Part shown: piece by piece, positions 29,102 to 38,863 of the stretch
Layout: every line of letters starts with the position of its first letter
How positions within the stretch are numbered: the stretch's first letter is position 1
Assembly (NCBI RefSeq): GCF_016583825.1
Contig: NZ_NRRV01000001.1
Span: 124,001-188,000 of the forward strand
Reading direction: 5' to 3'
From: Thiohalocapsa halophila
GTDB lineage: Bacteria; Pseudomonadota; Gammaproteobacteria; Chromatiales; Chromatiaceae
DNA: 64,000 nt
Notes under the pieces: model-generated
The model's database searches: none
What the model was told of the DNA's origin: nothing
What the model saw: the letters and a program-made list of their open reading frames with translations, nothing else
Made by a program: the position numbers and the translations under genes

Positions 29102-30121
29102 TTAGAGTGAGGCGCCAGAGCGGCCGCCCGACTGCAATCCAGCAGCGGTCTTTCCACGGGGCAACAGCAGCGCCAGGGGCCCCAGTATCAGCGTGCTACC
29201 CAGCAGAAACAGGTGCAGGCTCACGGTACCGGCCAGCGCGGCGCCGACACCGACGCCCAGGGGCACCATCGCGGCCATCCCGGTGAGCTCATAGGACCCT
29301 GCACCGGCAATGCCGTGAAAGGGCAGCACGCTGGAGAGCTCCGCGCCAAGCACACCAGCGAGGCGCTGCCAGAGCGCCGCGTCCACGAAGTGCCCGAGCA
29401 CCAGCGCAAATGCGAAGAGCTTGGCGCCCCAGGAGAGAAGGGTCCAGAGATAGAGCCGGTACAACAGCGGCGTATCCCGCGGCGCCGCGTCCAGCAGGAA
29501 GAGCAGCACATGGCGCAATCGCCCCGCAGGCAGCCGACTCACCCAACCGCTGCGGCGCACCGCGAGCCCCAGGGGCACCAGCGCCAGCCAGAGCGCGCCG
29601 AGCACGGGCCACCACCAGCCAGGCAGCCGCAGCCACAGCACCACCAGCGCGGCCAGCACGAGGCAGTGGAGATCCATGATCCGAATCCACAACAGCGAGG
29701 CGCCCGATGCCAGGAAGCCGTGCCCGAAATAGCGGTGCATGAGCCAGGGGAAGACCACCTCGCCGATGCGCATGGGCAGCAGATTGTTGGCGGTGTTGTG
29801 CAGCATCGACAGCCGCAGCACCGCCGTGAAGCGCCCCACCACCAGCGGGCCAAAGTACTCGTAGACGCGGAGCCCGCGCAGCACATAGCTCGCCGCCGTC
29901 AGGGCGAAGGCGGACACCAGCAGCGACACCGACAAGGTCTGCCAAGGCGCGATGAGCGCCCGCCAGCCCACCCGGTGCTCCACGGCGATCACGAGCCCGA
30001 TCAACAAAGTGAGACCGATGAGCCAATCGCGGGCGCGCCCGAGCCGGGGCAGCCGCGACGCGCCGGACCTGCTCGGGGCGTCGCCCCGGGATGCGCCCCG
30101 CGATGCGCCCGGGCCGCTCAT
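29102..30121 (-). CDS. LPG_synthase_TM (UPF0104) family membrane protein, flippase-like
   Basis: A 339-residue polytopic protein of the lysylphosphatidylglycerol-synthase transmembrane family, without the aminoacyl-transferase domain. LRLSMLHNTANNLLPMRIGE and the late LPFHGIAGAGSYELTGM are the characteristic conserved segments (N-N-x-x-P-x-R-x-G-E; G-x-x-G-x-x-E). Start at 30121 is fixed by a 4-bp ATGA overlap with the upstream acyltransferase gene, indicating a common role in envelope lipid or glycolipid metabolism. Substrate unknown. Confidence 0.82.
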   Translation of the reverse strand: MSGPGASRGASRGDAPSRSGASRLPRLGRARDWLIGLTLLIGLVIAVEHRVGWRALIAPWQTLSVSLLVSAFALTAASYVLRGLRVYEYFGPLVVGRFTAVLRLSMLHNTANNLLPMRIGEVVFPWLMHRYFGHGFLASGASLLWIRIMDLHCLVLAALVVLWLRLPGWWWPVLGALWLALVPLGLAVRRSGWVSRLPAGRLRHVLLFLLDAAPRDTPLLYRLYLWTLLSWGAKLFAFALVLGHFVDAALWQRLAGVLGAELSSVLPFHGIAGAGSYELTGMAAMVPLGVGVGAALAGTVSLHLFLLGSTLILGPLALLLPRGKTAAGLQSGGRSGASL

Positions 30122-31092
30122 GTACCGAGGCTGTCCGCACCTGCCCGTGCCCGGCGCCGACGCGCGCGGCGGCGCGACACCGGATAGATCGGTGGCGCGC
30201 CCGCCGGGCGTGTCTTGAAACGCCGGTGGACCCAAAAATACTGCGCCGGCATAGCGGCCAGCCGGGCCTCGATGACTCGGTTCATGCGCGCGGTATCCGC
30301 CGCCTCATTGCCGCTGGGAAAATCCGCCAGCGGCGGATCGAAGCACAGCTCCAGTCCCTCGCCCCGCGGCAGGAAGCGCGCGAAGGTCGGGATCACAGCT
30401 GCGCCCGAGAGCCGCGCAAGGCGCCCCAGGGTGGGCACCGTCGCCGCAGCGACACCGCAGAAGGGCACGAAGATGCCCCGCCGCCGACCCGGATCCTGAT
30501 CCGGCAGGTAAAAGAAGGGAACGCCCCCGCGGATGCGCCGGATCAGGCCCCTGAGATCATCGCTGCGCTCCACCGGCACGCTGCCGAAGCGCGTGCGCCC
30601 TTGCCGCACCTGGGCGTCGAAGACGGGATTGCGGATGCGCTGGTACATGTACATGCCCGGATGTACCAGGGCCGTGAAGGCGGTGCCGCCGAGCTCCAGC
30701 CCCACGAAATGCGGCACCAGCACGATCACCGGTCGGCCCGCGCCGAGACAGGCGTCGATGTGCTCGCGGTTGGCGATGCGCACGATGCGCGCGAGCCGTC
30801 GCCGCCCGGCATGCCAGCTGAGTCCCTGGCAGACGGCGGCGACGCCGAGCCAGCCGAAGTGCTCGCGCAGCAACCGGCTGCGGGCCCTGTCGTCGAGCTG
30901 CGGCTGACACAGCGCGAGGTTGGCCCGGGCCACCGCGCGCCGGCCGGGCAGCACCAGCCAGCCCAGCCGCCCCAGGGCCTGGCCCAGTGCCCAGAGGACA
31001 CGGAAGGGTAGCAGCGCCAACAGGGAGAAGACTCCGACCGCGAGCCACGCGGGCCACTGCTGCGGTGCCGCCAAACCCCGGCTCCGGGGCAC
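30118..31092 (-). CDS. LpxL/HtrB-type lysophospholipid (lipid A) acyltransferase
   Basis: A 324-residue inner-membrane acyltransferase with an N-terminal membrane anchor (LAVGVFSLLALLPFRVLWALG) and the catalytic H-x4-E motif PHFVGLELGG near residue 134. It also has FYLPDQDPGRRRGIFVPFCG and the C-terminal QYFWVHRRFKTRPAG. These are standard for late acyltransferases of lipid A biosynthesis. The GTG at 31092, 7 bp after the upstream stop, was taken as start because the longer frame upstream is out-of-frame noise. Which chain it adds (lauroyl or myristoyl type) cannot be told. Confidence 0.88.
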   Translation of the reverse strand: MPRSRGLAAPQQWPAWLAVGVFSLLALLPFRVLWALGQALGRLGWLVLPGRRAVARANLALCQPQLDDRARSRLLREHFGWLGVAAVCQGLSWHAGRRRLARIVRIANREHIDACLGAGRPVIVLVPHFVGLELGGTAFTALVHPGMYMYQRIRNPVFDAQVRQGRTRFGSVPVERSDDLRGLIRRIRGGVPFFYLPDQDPGRRRGIFVPFCGVAAATVPTLGRLARLSGAAVIPTFARFLPRGEGLELCFDPPLADFPSGNEAADTARMNRVIEARLAAMPAQYFWVHRRFKTRPAGAPPIYPVSRRRARRRRARAGADSLGT

Positions 31093-31099
31093 CGGCCGG

Positions 31100-31615
31100 C
31101 TACTCGAGCCAGGCGCGTTCGATGCGCTCGACATAGGGGAGATCGGCGAGCCGCTGCAGGACGAAGGCGAAGTCCGGACCCTGGGTGTTACCCAGCACCA
31201 GCACTTGATCAGGCCCGCAGCCGATGCGCCCCGGCGAGTGCGGCTGGAAGCGCGCACTGTCGTCGATGGCCTGCACCTCGGCGACAAAGCGCTCTCCGAC
31301 CGGGATACAGAGCTCATAATCCAAGGCCACCTTGCCGCCGGGCGGCCCGACGAGGCCATCGGCATCGATTTCGCACAGATCAAAGCCGATCACACCGAGA
31401 ACAGGTCCCTGCGGCTCCACGGCCGCCGCAGCGACCGCGACGAGCGCCAGCACCGCCGCGAGCACCGACGCTGCCGCCCCCGGCGGGCAGCCGCCGGCGC
31501 CGCCGCGTGGACTGGGATCGCGTCGCGCCGAGTCTGCCGGGATCTGGGCTGTCACGCAATCACAAGGCATGGGTGCACCGGAACAGGGCAACAACAGGGC
31601 ACAACAGGGCGACAT
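31100..31615 (-). CDS. anchored or secreted protein of unknown function (up to 171 aa)
   Basis: A hydrophobic stretch (AAASVLAAVLALVAVAAAAV, ~residues 47-66) is followed by a ~105-residue soluble domain with three Cys (CEID, ELCIPVG, IGCGPDQ) and an all-beta look, ending DLPYVERIERAWLE. It lies 7 bp upstream of the lipid A acyltransferase gene and is probably co-transcribed with it. The start is uncertain: ATG at 31615 or 31570 are both possible. No family recognised; periplasmic location inferred. Confidence 0.65.
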   Translation of the reverse strand: MSPCCALLLPCSGAPMPCDCVTAQIPADSARRDPSPRGGAGGCPPGAAASVLAAVLALVAVAAAAVEPQGPVLGVIGFDLCEIDADGLVGPPGGKVALDYELCIPVGERFVAEVQAIDDSARFQPHSPGRIGCGPDQVLVLGNTQGPDFAFVLQRLADLPYVERIERAWLE

Positions 31616-31747
31616 AGGGATGGCGCGATGTTCGACGCAATGCCGGCCTAGATCAAGCCCTGCTCACACCGAGGCGGGGGCGCCGGCCCACGCGCATGAT
31701 GGCCGCGGCGCCCCTGCATTGGCGACAGCGTGTCATTCTCTCTGGCG

Positions 31748-34700
31748 TCAGTTCTCGAACTTGAAGAAGATGTCGGCGCCCTGGCTGTCGCCGGTTTCGG
31801 TCTGGAGCTCGATATTCTTCGACACGTCATAGCGCATCTTGACACTGTCGGTGGTGTCGCTGGTGGCTCCTTCGTATTCCATATACAGCTTGGGGGCGAC
31901 ATAAGTGCCGACGGCAACAGCGCGCTTGTCCGACTCGGCGTCGCGCTTTGGCGGGATGCCGGTGACCAGATACTGGGTCACCTCGGCCTGCGTCAGGTTG
32001 GGATCGGACTCCGAAAAGAAGGCGAGCTTCGGATTGCGGATGGTGCCGAGCACCTGCACCCCGGCGGTGATGTCGCCGCCCTCGCGCTGGGCGTTCAGAA
32101 TCAAGCCCGGATTGCCGATGGGCGTCTTGGCGAAGACGACGAAGCCCTGCTCGATGGTGAGCGGCTTGCCGATGGCGGTCATGACGCCGAGCGTCGGCAG
32201 GGTCACGCGGTAGGTGCCGTCGACGATCTCCAGCTGGCCGTCGCCGAGGATCTCGCCTTGCGGGGATTTCAGCACCCGCAGCTCACCGCGCAGCCGCCCG
32301 CGCAGTCCGAAGGCATCGATGCTCACCTCGTCGCCGAGCTTGGCCACCACATCGATGCTGAGCGGCATACCGCCGTCGTCGTCCGCCGGCGACTCCATCA
32401 CCACGTCCGGAGACGGCCGCACCGCCCCCGTGGGGATCGAGCGCGGCTTGATCCGGGCCTCGGGGACTTCGATCCGACCCTTCACCGCGGTACCCGCGGC
32501 CCCCACGCCCACATTCATGTCCAACGACACCAGGGCGAAATACTCGCTGCTGTCCGCGACCTTGAGGTCCTGGCCGCTGAGGCTGATCTGCGCCGCCGGC
32601 GCGCCGGCGCCGAGATCGATATCCCCGGCGAGGGTCGCCCGGCCGCCGCCGATATCGGCCCCGCCGCTCAGCGCCAAGGCACTGGCGCCGCGGCTCGTGA
32701 GCGTGAAGTCGCCGTCGGACAGCGCGAAGCCGTACAACGGCAGCCGCAGCGCAAGCCCCCGTGCGCGCAGCTCGCCGCGCAGATCGGGCTGGCCCAGCGT
32801 GCCCGCAAGGCGCAGATCGCCGTCGATATCGCCGCTGATGTCCGTGATATCCGGCACCAGCTTCGACACGCGCGCCAGACCATCCAGCGACACCTGTACA
32901 TCGCCGCGCAGCGCCTGCGCAGGGCCGGTATCGAGCCGAAAGCCCGGCAGCGACAGGGTCGCCCGGACGCCGCCCAGGTCGGTCACCGGCAGATTCAGGC
33001 GCGCATCCACACCGCCGGCGCCCGCATCCAGGTCGAGACGCGTACTGGAGAACACGAGACGATCGCGCGTCTGCTCATCGCCCTCGCCGAGGGCCATCAT
33101 GAGCGCACCCGTGGGCACCTCCACCCGGGCGCTGCCGCTGAGCCGATTGCCCTCGCCGGTGAAGCGCCCCTCGGCACGCACGTAGCCCTCCATGACCATG
33201 AGCTCCGGCAGCAGCGGATTGACAATGCCAAAGTCGAGCCGCTCCAGATCCAATGACACCTCGAAGCGCCCCGGCTGCGGCTGCTGGAAGCTGACACAAC
33301 CGCCGGAATCGCGGCCGTCGCCGAGGCAGAGCGGCCCGACAGAGACGGCGCCGTCGCCGAAGGCCAGATCCGCAGGCCGGCGCAGGGTCCAGTTACCGAG
33401 CTCCTCGGTCGCAAGCTCCAGGGTCGCGAGCCGACCGGTATAAGCACCATCGGCGCCGAGCCCGCCGCTGGCGCCGAGCTCCAGCGCCAGCAGATCACCG
33501 GCGACGGCGGCGCGCAGCTGGTGGCGATCCATGCGCCCGCTGCCCGTGACGGCAAGGGTCTCGAAGCGCTGGCCACCGGCGATGAGATTCTTGCCGCTGA
33601 TGTCCACCTGGAAGTCGTCGTCCGGGCCGAGACCCACATCGGCGCTGGCGGTCACCTCGGCGATCCCCTGACCGTTCAGCTCCGCATCCCGACCCTGCAG
33701 GTTGATCTGCACCCTGGGGGCGGCGAGGGTCCCGCCGAGCTCACCGGCAACATCCAGGCTGCCCCCGGCACCGGGCAGCAGCGCCGCGAGGTCCGGCGAG
33801 GCGAGATCGAAGCGCAGATCCAACCGCTCGCCGCCGACGCCGCCGGCTGCCGTGAGCTGCGTCGAGCCGGAGCCGGCGCTCAGGTTGCGCAGACTGATGT
33901 CCTGACCCGTCATACCGAGCTCGGCCGCCAGGCGCACCGGATAGCCCCGCAGGGTGCCGGCGATATCGCTGATACGGGCCGTCAGATCCGGCCCCTCGTC
34001 GGTGATTCGCCCGCTGCTCTCCACCAACCCGCCGATGCGCCCGGGCCAATCCGCCAGCACGGTGCCCGGGTCCAGCTCGGCCAGCCGCAGCGCCGCCTGC
34101 CATTGCACGGCCGGCGCCCAGGCGATGCGCCCGTCGCCGCTGATGCGCCCGTCCAGCACCTGGATGTCCAGGGTCTGTATCCGGGCAGACTCACCCGTGC
34201 CCTCGCCGCTCAGGTCGATCACCGCCGGTGGATAGCTCGCGAGTGCGGCACTGGCCTGAAGGGCATAGTCGAACCCCGCTTCCAAGCCGCCAGCACTGTT
34301 CAGCGCGAAGCCCACCCGGCCCGTCAACTCCGGGTACTGCTGGCCGGGGTCGAGGTCGTCGGCCCGCAGCGCCAGATCCCAGGCGAGCGTCGGTGCCCAG
34401 GCGACCTCGCCGCTGCCGTCCACGAGCCCGCCCAGGGTCTCCACCGTCAGGGTCTCGAGCTGCACCCGCTCCAGATCGCCACTGCCGGCTGCGTTGACCA
34501 CCGCATCCGGATAGGCGCTCAATGCCGCGCTGAGATTGGCGTCGAAGCTGTAGCCGTCGTCGAGCCCACCTCGGGAGCTGGCCTTCAGGGCGAGGGTGCC
34601 GTCGAGGCCCGGGATCTGCACGCCGGGGTCCAGGTCGGCGGCGGTGACCGCCAAGTCCCAGGTGACCGCAGGCGCCCAAGCGGCGGTGCCCTTGGCCTCG

Positions 34701-36034
34701 ATGCGCCCGCCCAGGGTCTCCAGCAGCAGGGCGTCGAGCCGGGTGTCCTCGGCGCTGCCGCTGCCGGCCAGGGTCAGCGTCGTCGCCGGGATGTCGGCGC
34801 CTCGGACGGCGCCGTCCAGCCGGTAGTCGAAGGCGTCCAGGTCGCCGCTGACGGACAGCGTGCCGCTGGGCGCCGTCACCAGGGCATCGCCGGTGAGGGG
34901 CCAGCGCAGCTGCTGCCACTGCCCGCTGAGGTCGAAGGCCGGCACGGCACCGGCCAGGTCCGCATGCCCGCTCAGATCGAGCGTGGCACCGGAGGCGCTC
35001 TCGTTGAGCTCCACGGCGCTCAGTGTCAGGCGCTGCTCCGCCCAGGCCAGGTCCAGGGCGGCGCTGAGCTGACCGAGCTCCGCAAGCGCCGGTGCATCGC
35101 CGCGAAGTGTGCCGGTCACCACCGCCCGCTCGAGGTCGCCCCGGGTCTCGAGCCGAGCACTGAGGTCCACCGCCGGCGCGTCCGGGACCACGGCCGGCAG
35201 GTCCACGCGGGTCAGCGTCAGCTCGCCGTCCCAGGACGGCGCCTTCAGCACATCGCGCACCGTCGCCGTCAGCGTCAAATCCGCCGCGCCCTGCACCTGG
35301 TGCGCGATGTGCAGCGCAGCCAAGTCGCCGTCGAGGGTGCCCTTGCCGGTGAGTGCGAGCGCCGGCGGCTGGCGAAACCGCCAGTCCAGTGCCAGCGCCA
35401 GCGGATAGTCACCGGTGAGGCGCACCTCGCCGTCGGCATTCACAGCCGCCTGCGGCTGCGCGACATCCAAGCTCAAACGTCGCAGCGCGACCCGGTCGCC
35501 GTCGGCGCTAGCGGAGAGCTCGGCGCGGGCAACGCGGATGGCCGTTGCCGGCGACGCGCCCTCCGCGCGGACAGCCACGCGCTCCACCAGCACCCGCTGG
35601 ATATCCACGGCAATGGGCAGACGGATCTCGGGGAGGGTGAAGGGCTCCGCGGGTGGCTTCTCCGCTGCCGGCGGCTTGGTCACCACATCCACGTCGCTGG
35701 CGCTGAGGTCGGCGACGCGCAGTCGTCCCGTGAGCAGGGCACCCGGCTGCCAATCCAGATGTAGCCGACCGAGCGCGAGGTCGAGTCCCGGCAGCTCCAG
35801 GGCCAGCTCGGTGACAGTCAGCTCGCCCAACACGCGACCCTCGACGCGGCCCACCTGCACCTGCTCGGGGGCCAGCTCCTCGGCGACGGCGACCGCCATC
35901 CGCAGCCCGGTCTGCGTGCCGAGCACGAAGCCGACCGCGAGCACTGCGATGAGGATCAGCAGGCCGGTCAGTCGTAGCAGCAGCCCGACGAGCGGAAAGG
36001 CAATGAAAGAGCGGCCGGCGGTGCGCTTGGCCAT
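31748..36034 (-). CDS. tamB: translocation and assembly module protein TamB
   Basis: A 1428-residue AsmA-like/DUF490 protein: an N-terminal membrane helix (residues ~14-40), a very long periplasmic beta-taco body and the conserved C-terminal TamB domain ending SQGADIFFKFEN with a terminal aromatic-rich strand. With TamA it links inner and outer membranes for outer-membrane protein insertion and probably phospholipid transfer. Three ~95-residue internal repeats at about 439-530, 532-625 and 626-715 share V-x-L-G-G-x-I, A-W-A-P and L-D-P-G. tamA lies 63 bp upstream on the same strand, the standard order. Confidence 0.93.
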   Translation of the reverse strand: MAKRTAGRSFIAFPLVGLLLRLTGLLILIAVLAVGFVLGTQTGLRMAVAVAEELAPEQVQVGRVEGRVLGELTVTELALELPGLDLALGRLHLDWQPGALLTGRLRVADLSASDVDVVTKPPAAEKPPAEPFTLPEIRLPIAVDIQRVLVERVAVRAEGASPATAIRVARAELSASADGDRVALRRLSLDVAQPQAAVNADGEVRLTGDYPLALALDWRFRQPPALALTGKGTLDGDLAALHIAHQVQGAADLTLTATVRDVLKAPSWDGELTLTRVDLPAVVPDAPAVDLSARLETRGDLERAVVTGTLRGDAPALAELGQLSAALDLAWAEQRLTLSAVELNESASGATLDLSGHADLAGAVPAFDLSGQWQQLRWPLTGDALVTAPSGTLSVSGDLDAFDYRLDGAVRGADIPATTLTLAGSGSAEDTRLDALLLETLGGRIEAKGTAAWAPAVTWDLAVTAADLDPGVQIPGLDGTLALKASSRGGLDDGYSFDANLSAALSAYPDAVVNAAGSGDLERVQLETLTVETLGGLVDGSGEVAWAPTLAWDLALRADDLDPGQQYPELTGRVGFALNSAGGLEAGFDYALQASAALASYPPAVIDLSGEGTGESARIQTLDIQVLDGRISGDGRIAWAPAVQWQAALRLAELDPGTVLADWPGRIGGLVESSGRITDEGPDLTARISDIAGTLRGYPVRLAAELGMTGQDISLRNLSAGSGSTQLTAAGGVGGERLDLRFDLASPDLAALLPGAGGSLDVAGELGGTLAAPRVQINLQGRDAELNGQGIAEVTASADVGLGPDDDFQVDISGKNLIAGGQRFETLAVTGSGRMDRHQLRAAVAGDLLALELGASGGLGADGAYTGRLATLELATEELGNWTLRRPADLAFGDGAVSVGPLCLGDGRDSGGCVSFQQPQPGRFEVSLDLERLDFGIVNPLLPELMVMEGYVRAEGRFTGEGNRLSGSARVEVPTGALMMALGEGDEQTRDRLVFSSTRLDLDAGAGGVDARLNLPVTDLGGVRATLSLPGFRLDTGPAQALRGDVQVSLDGLARVSKLVPDITDISGDIDGDLRLAGTLGQPDLRGELRARGLALRLPLYGFALSDGDFTLTSRGASALALSGGADIGGGRATLAGDIDLGAGAPAAQISLSGQDLKVADSSEYFALVSLDMNVGVGAAGTAVKGRIEVPEARIKPRSIPTGAVRPSPDVVMESPADDDGGMPLSIDVVAKLGDEVSIDAFGLRGRLRGELRVLKSPQGEILGDGQLEIVDGTYRVTLPTLGVMTAIGKPLTIEQGFVVFAKTPIGNPGLILNAQREGGDITAGVQVLGTIRNPKLAFFSESDPNLTQAEVTQYLVTGIPPKRDAESDKRAVAVGTYVAPKLYMEYEGATSDTTDSVKMRYDVSKNIELQTETGDSQGADIFFKFEN

Positions 36035-36097
36035 GCGTGCTCTTAGGTACGGTGCGGCCGGGCGGCCGTCGGTTGGCAGCGAGACATCCGGGCGACC

Positions 36098-37888
36098 CTA
36101 CAAGTCCGGGCCCAGCCCGACGTGCAGCCGAAAGCCGGCGGGGTCCTTAGTAAGGGCATAGGCCACGTCCACGCGCACCGGCCCGATGGGAGTACCAAAG
36201 CGCAGACCCACACCGGCGCTCTGCTCCCAGTCGGCGTTGTAGTCGGGGTCGAAGGCATTGCCGAAATCCGTGAACACGACACCACTCCAAGGCCCGGTAA
36301 TGCTGCGCTGGTACTCCAGGCTGCCGACGGCGAGGTAGCGCCCACCGATGACTTGGCCCGTTTCGCTGTCACGCGGTCCGAGGGCGTCCAGACCCCAGCC
36401 GCGGATGCTGTTGTCGCCGCCGGCGAAGAAGCGCTGGCTTGCCGGCACATCGCGAATGCCCTCGGCCCAGGTGGCGCCGAGGTCCATGCGGCCGATGAAG
36501 CGGTTGCCGGTGCCGAGGGTGCGGATGCCCTTGTAGTTGAGGCTACCGCTGAGGTAGCTGGTCTCGGACAGGACGTTGCGTGCGGTGCCTTGGAGCAGGA
36601 GCTTCAGCCGATAGCCATTTTTGGTGTTGATGGGGTCGTCGGCCACCACCCGGGACCACGAGGCATGCGGCACCAGACCGCTGAAGCTGTCGCTGTCGTC
36701 CTCGGCCACTTCGTAATCCTCATAGCGATAGTCGACGCCGAGGTTGCGCCGCCAACCGCCGGGCATGACCACCGACTGGAGCGCACCCACCTTGACCAGC
36801 GTGCCCTGACGACTTGCGGTGTCGAAGGAATAGACCTCCGGGCGGATCTGCACATAGTCCGAGACGGGGTCGCGAAACGGAATGCGGTACTCGGCGACGA
36901 AGGACTGGGTCACCGGTGCAATCTCGAGCTCCGCCTTCAGCTTGTGCCCGCGCGGGCCGATGTAGCGGCGGCGATAATCGAGACTGAAGCGCGGCCCCAG
37001 ATCGGTCGCAAAGCCGACGCCGACGCGGTACTTGTTCGCCTTGTTGCGCTCGGCCACCACCCGGATGGGCACCTGCCGATCGGCGCCCGCCTGATCCTTG
37101 AGGGGCACGATCTCGATGTTGCTGTAGTACTCCATGCCGATGAGCCGTCCCTGGAGTCCAAGCAGGACATCGGGGTCGTAGACATCGCCGGGGGCGAAAT
37201 CGACGAACTTCTCCAGATAATCCTCGGCGAGCAGGTCCTGCTCGAAGCTCACCGGCCCAAAGTACCAGCGCGGACCGGTGTCGAGGTGGAGCTCGATATG
37301 GGCGTCGTAGGCCACCGGATCGATGAGCACGAGGTGGCGCTTCAGCTCGGCGTCCAGGTAGCCCTGCGCCGAGGCGATGGTGGTGATCTCGCCCTTGGCC
37401 TTGTCATAGTCCGCATGTAGCAGGACGTCGCCCGGCTGCATCGGAAACGCCTTCGGGAAGGCCGGATCGCCCGCGCCCGGCCCGATGATGCGGTAGTCCA
37501 CCGAGGCGATCTTCACCGGCTCGCCCGGGTCGATACGGAAGCTCGCCACCCAGCGCCCGTCCGGCTCCTCGGGTCGCACGAGGCGGTCCTCGATCTCCAC
37601 TCTGTACAAGCCGAAGGGCGCCAGGGCGTCGCGGATCTGCTCCGGCGCGCGGCGATACAGGGCCAGGAGCCGCGGTACCGTGAGCTCGCTGTCGCTCTGC
37701 TCCTGGTGGATGGCGAGCAGCGCCAGGACGTTTTTCTCCTGCTGGCCTTCCAGGCCCGAGACCTCGACCTTGAGGGAGGGCGCGGCTACTGCGGGCGAGG
37801 CCAAGAGTGCACCCACGCAAAGCAGCGCCGACCAGCGCCAGCGCCGGCGGCGGAAGACGCACCAGCGCTTTCGGGCGGTCGCTCGCAT
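36098..37888 (-). CDS. tamA: outer-membrane translocation protein TamA
   Basis: A 596-residue Omp85 family protein. A signal peptide (WSALLCVGALLASPAVAAP) is followed by POTRA domains (~residues 30-265) and a 16-strand barrel. Hallmarks of the barrel are RFFAGGDNSIRGWGLDALGPRD (the R-G-(F/W)-x lid loop motif), VVFTDFGNAFD and the C-terminal GPVRVDVAYAL...FRLHVGLGPDL. Start at the ATG at 37888 gives the signal peptide; the upstream open frame is a shadow of the sodium channel gene. Confidence 0.93.
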   Translation of the reverse strand: MRATARKRWCVFRRRRWRWSALLCVGALLASPAVAAPSLKVEVSGLEGQQEKNVLALLAIHQEQSDSELTVPRLLALYRRAPEQIRDALAPFGLYRVEIEDRLVRPEEPDGRWVASFRIDPGEPVKIASVDYRIIGPGAGDPAFPKAFPMQPGDVLLHADYDKAKGEITTIASAQGYLDAELKRHLVLIDPVAYDAHIELHLDTGPRWYFGPVSFEQDLLAEDYLEKFVDFAPGDVYDPDVLLGLQGRLIGMEYYSNIEIVPLKDQAGADRQVPIRVVAERNKANKYRVGVGFATDLGPRFSLDYRRRYIGPRGHKLKAELEIAPVTQSFVAEYRIPFRDPVSDYVQIRPEVYSFDTASRQGTLVKVGALQSVVMPGGWRRNLGVDYRYEDYEVAEDDSDSFSGLVPHASWSRVVADDPINTKNGYRLKLLLQGTARNVLSETSYLSGSLNYKGIRTLGTGNRFIGRMDLGATWAEGIRDVPASQRFFAGGDNSIRGWGLDALGPRDSETGQVIGGRYLAVGSLEYQRSITGPWSGVVFTDFGNAFDPDYNADWEQSAGVGLRFGTPIGPVRVDVAYALTKDPAGFRLHVGLGPDL

Positions 37889-37941
37889 AGGGGAGATACT
37901 AACGAGATCAAGCCAATGTGCAACACTTATGAACGGCTTTG

Positions 37942-38796
37942 TCAGAGCGATGTCCCGTCTTCCGAGGCTGAATCCCCGACTTTGCCCGCGCCGTGCAGCT
38001 CCGCGCGGAGCCCGGCGACCTCCCGTTGCAGCCCCCGAATCTCCGCCAGCAGCCGGTCGGCATCCGCATGCATGGCACCCTCCATTTCGCGGCGATCGGC
38101 GGCGTGATCCGCCTCGTGCATGGTCTGCATGGTATCCACGATGATGCCGATGAAGAGGTTCAGCATGGTGAAGGTCGCGATCAGAATAAACGGCACGAAG
38201 AAGGCCCAGGCCGCCGGGTAGGCCTCCATCACGGGCCGCACGATGCCCATGGACCAGCTCTCCAGAGTCATGATCTGGAACAGGGTATACATGGACGCGC
38301 CGATACTCCCGAACCACTCGGGAAAGCGCTCCCCGAACAGGCTCGTGGACATGACCGCGAAGACATAGAACAACAGCAGCATCAGCCCGGCGATGGACGC
38401 GATGCCGGGCACCGCCGCCAGCAGGGCCTCCACCACGAACCGCAGCCGCGGCACCGTAGACACCAGCCGCAGCACGCGCAGCACCCTGAGCGCCCGCAGC
38501 ACCGCCAGCGGCCCGCTCGCCGGCACCAGCGCAATGGCCACGACGGTGAAGTCGAAGAGGTTCCAGGCGCTGCGGAAAAAGCGCAGACCGAAAGCGTAGA
38601 GCTTGAGGCCGATTTCCACCACGAACACCGCCAGCGCAGTCCGATCCAGCGCCTTCAGCACCCCGCCCCACTGCGCCATCAGGAAATCCGAGGTCTCCAG
38701 TCCGAGGGTGACGGCGTTGACGATGATGACGGCGATGATGACGCGCTGCACCGGGCCGGACTCGATCCAGGCGCCGATGCGCTCGCGGGATGGCAT
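37942..38796 (-). CDS. bacterial voltage-gated sodium channel (BacNav)
   Basis: A 284-residue single-repeat ion channel with six helices. S4 carries Arg at every third position (R101, R104, R107, R110). The pore filter is T177-L-E-S-W-S-M, the sodium-selective signature of BacNav channels such as NavMs and NavAe. A C-terminal coiled coil (~243-268) should hold the tetramer. The ATG at 38796 has a strong GAGGAG ~9 bp upstream; the longer frame reads into repeat DNA. It is likely involved in sodium-dependent motility, pH or osmotic responses, as inferred for other members. Confidence 0.93.
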   Translation of the reverse strand: MPSRERIGAWIESGPVQRVIIAVIIVNAVTLGLETSDFLMAQWGGVLKALDRTALAVFVVEIGLKLYAFGLRFFRSAWNLFDFTVVAIALVPASGPLAVLRALRVLRVLRLVSTVPRLRFVVEALLAAVPGIASIAGLMLLLFYVFAVMSTSLFGERFPEWFGSIGASMYTLFQIMTLESWSMGIVRPVMEAYPAAWAFFVPFILIATFTMLNLFIGIIVDTMQTMHEADHAADRREMEGAMHADADRLLAEIRGLQREVAGLRAELHGAGKVGDSASEDGTSL

Positions 38797-38863
38797 AGGG
38801 TGGGCTCCTCGGTTCAGCACGAAGGTCGAAGCGCGAAGAAGAAAGCACGGAGAACGCAAGCAG

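Noticed and set aside
38797-38859. Extended N-terminus of the sodium channel
   Set aside because: The ATG at 38796 has a strong GAGGAG site and gives the family N-terminus; upstream residues come from low-complexity DNA.
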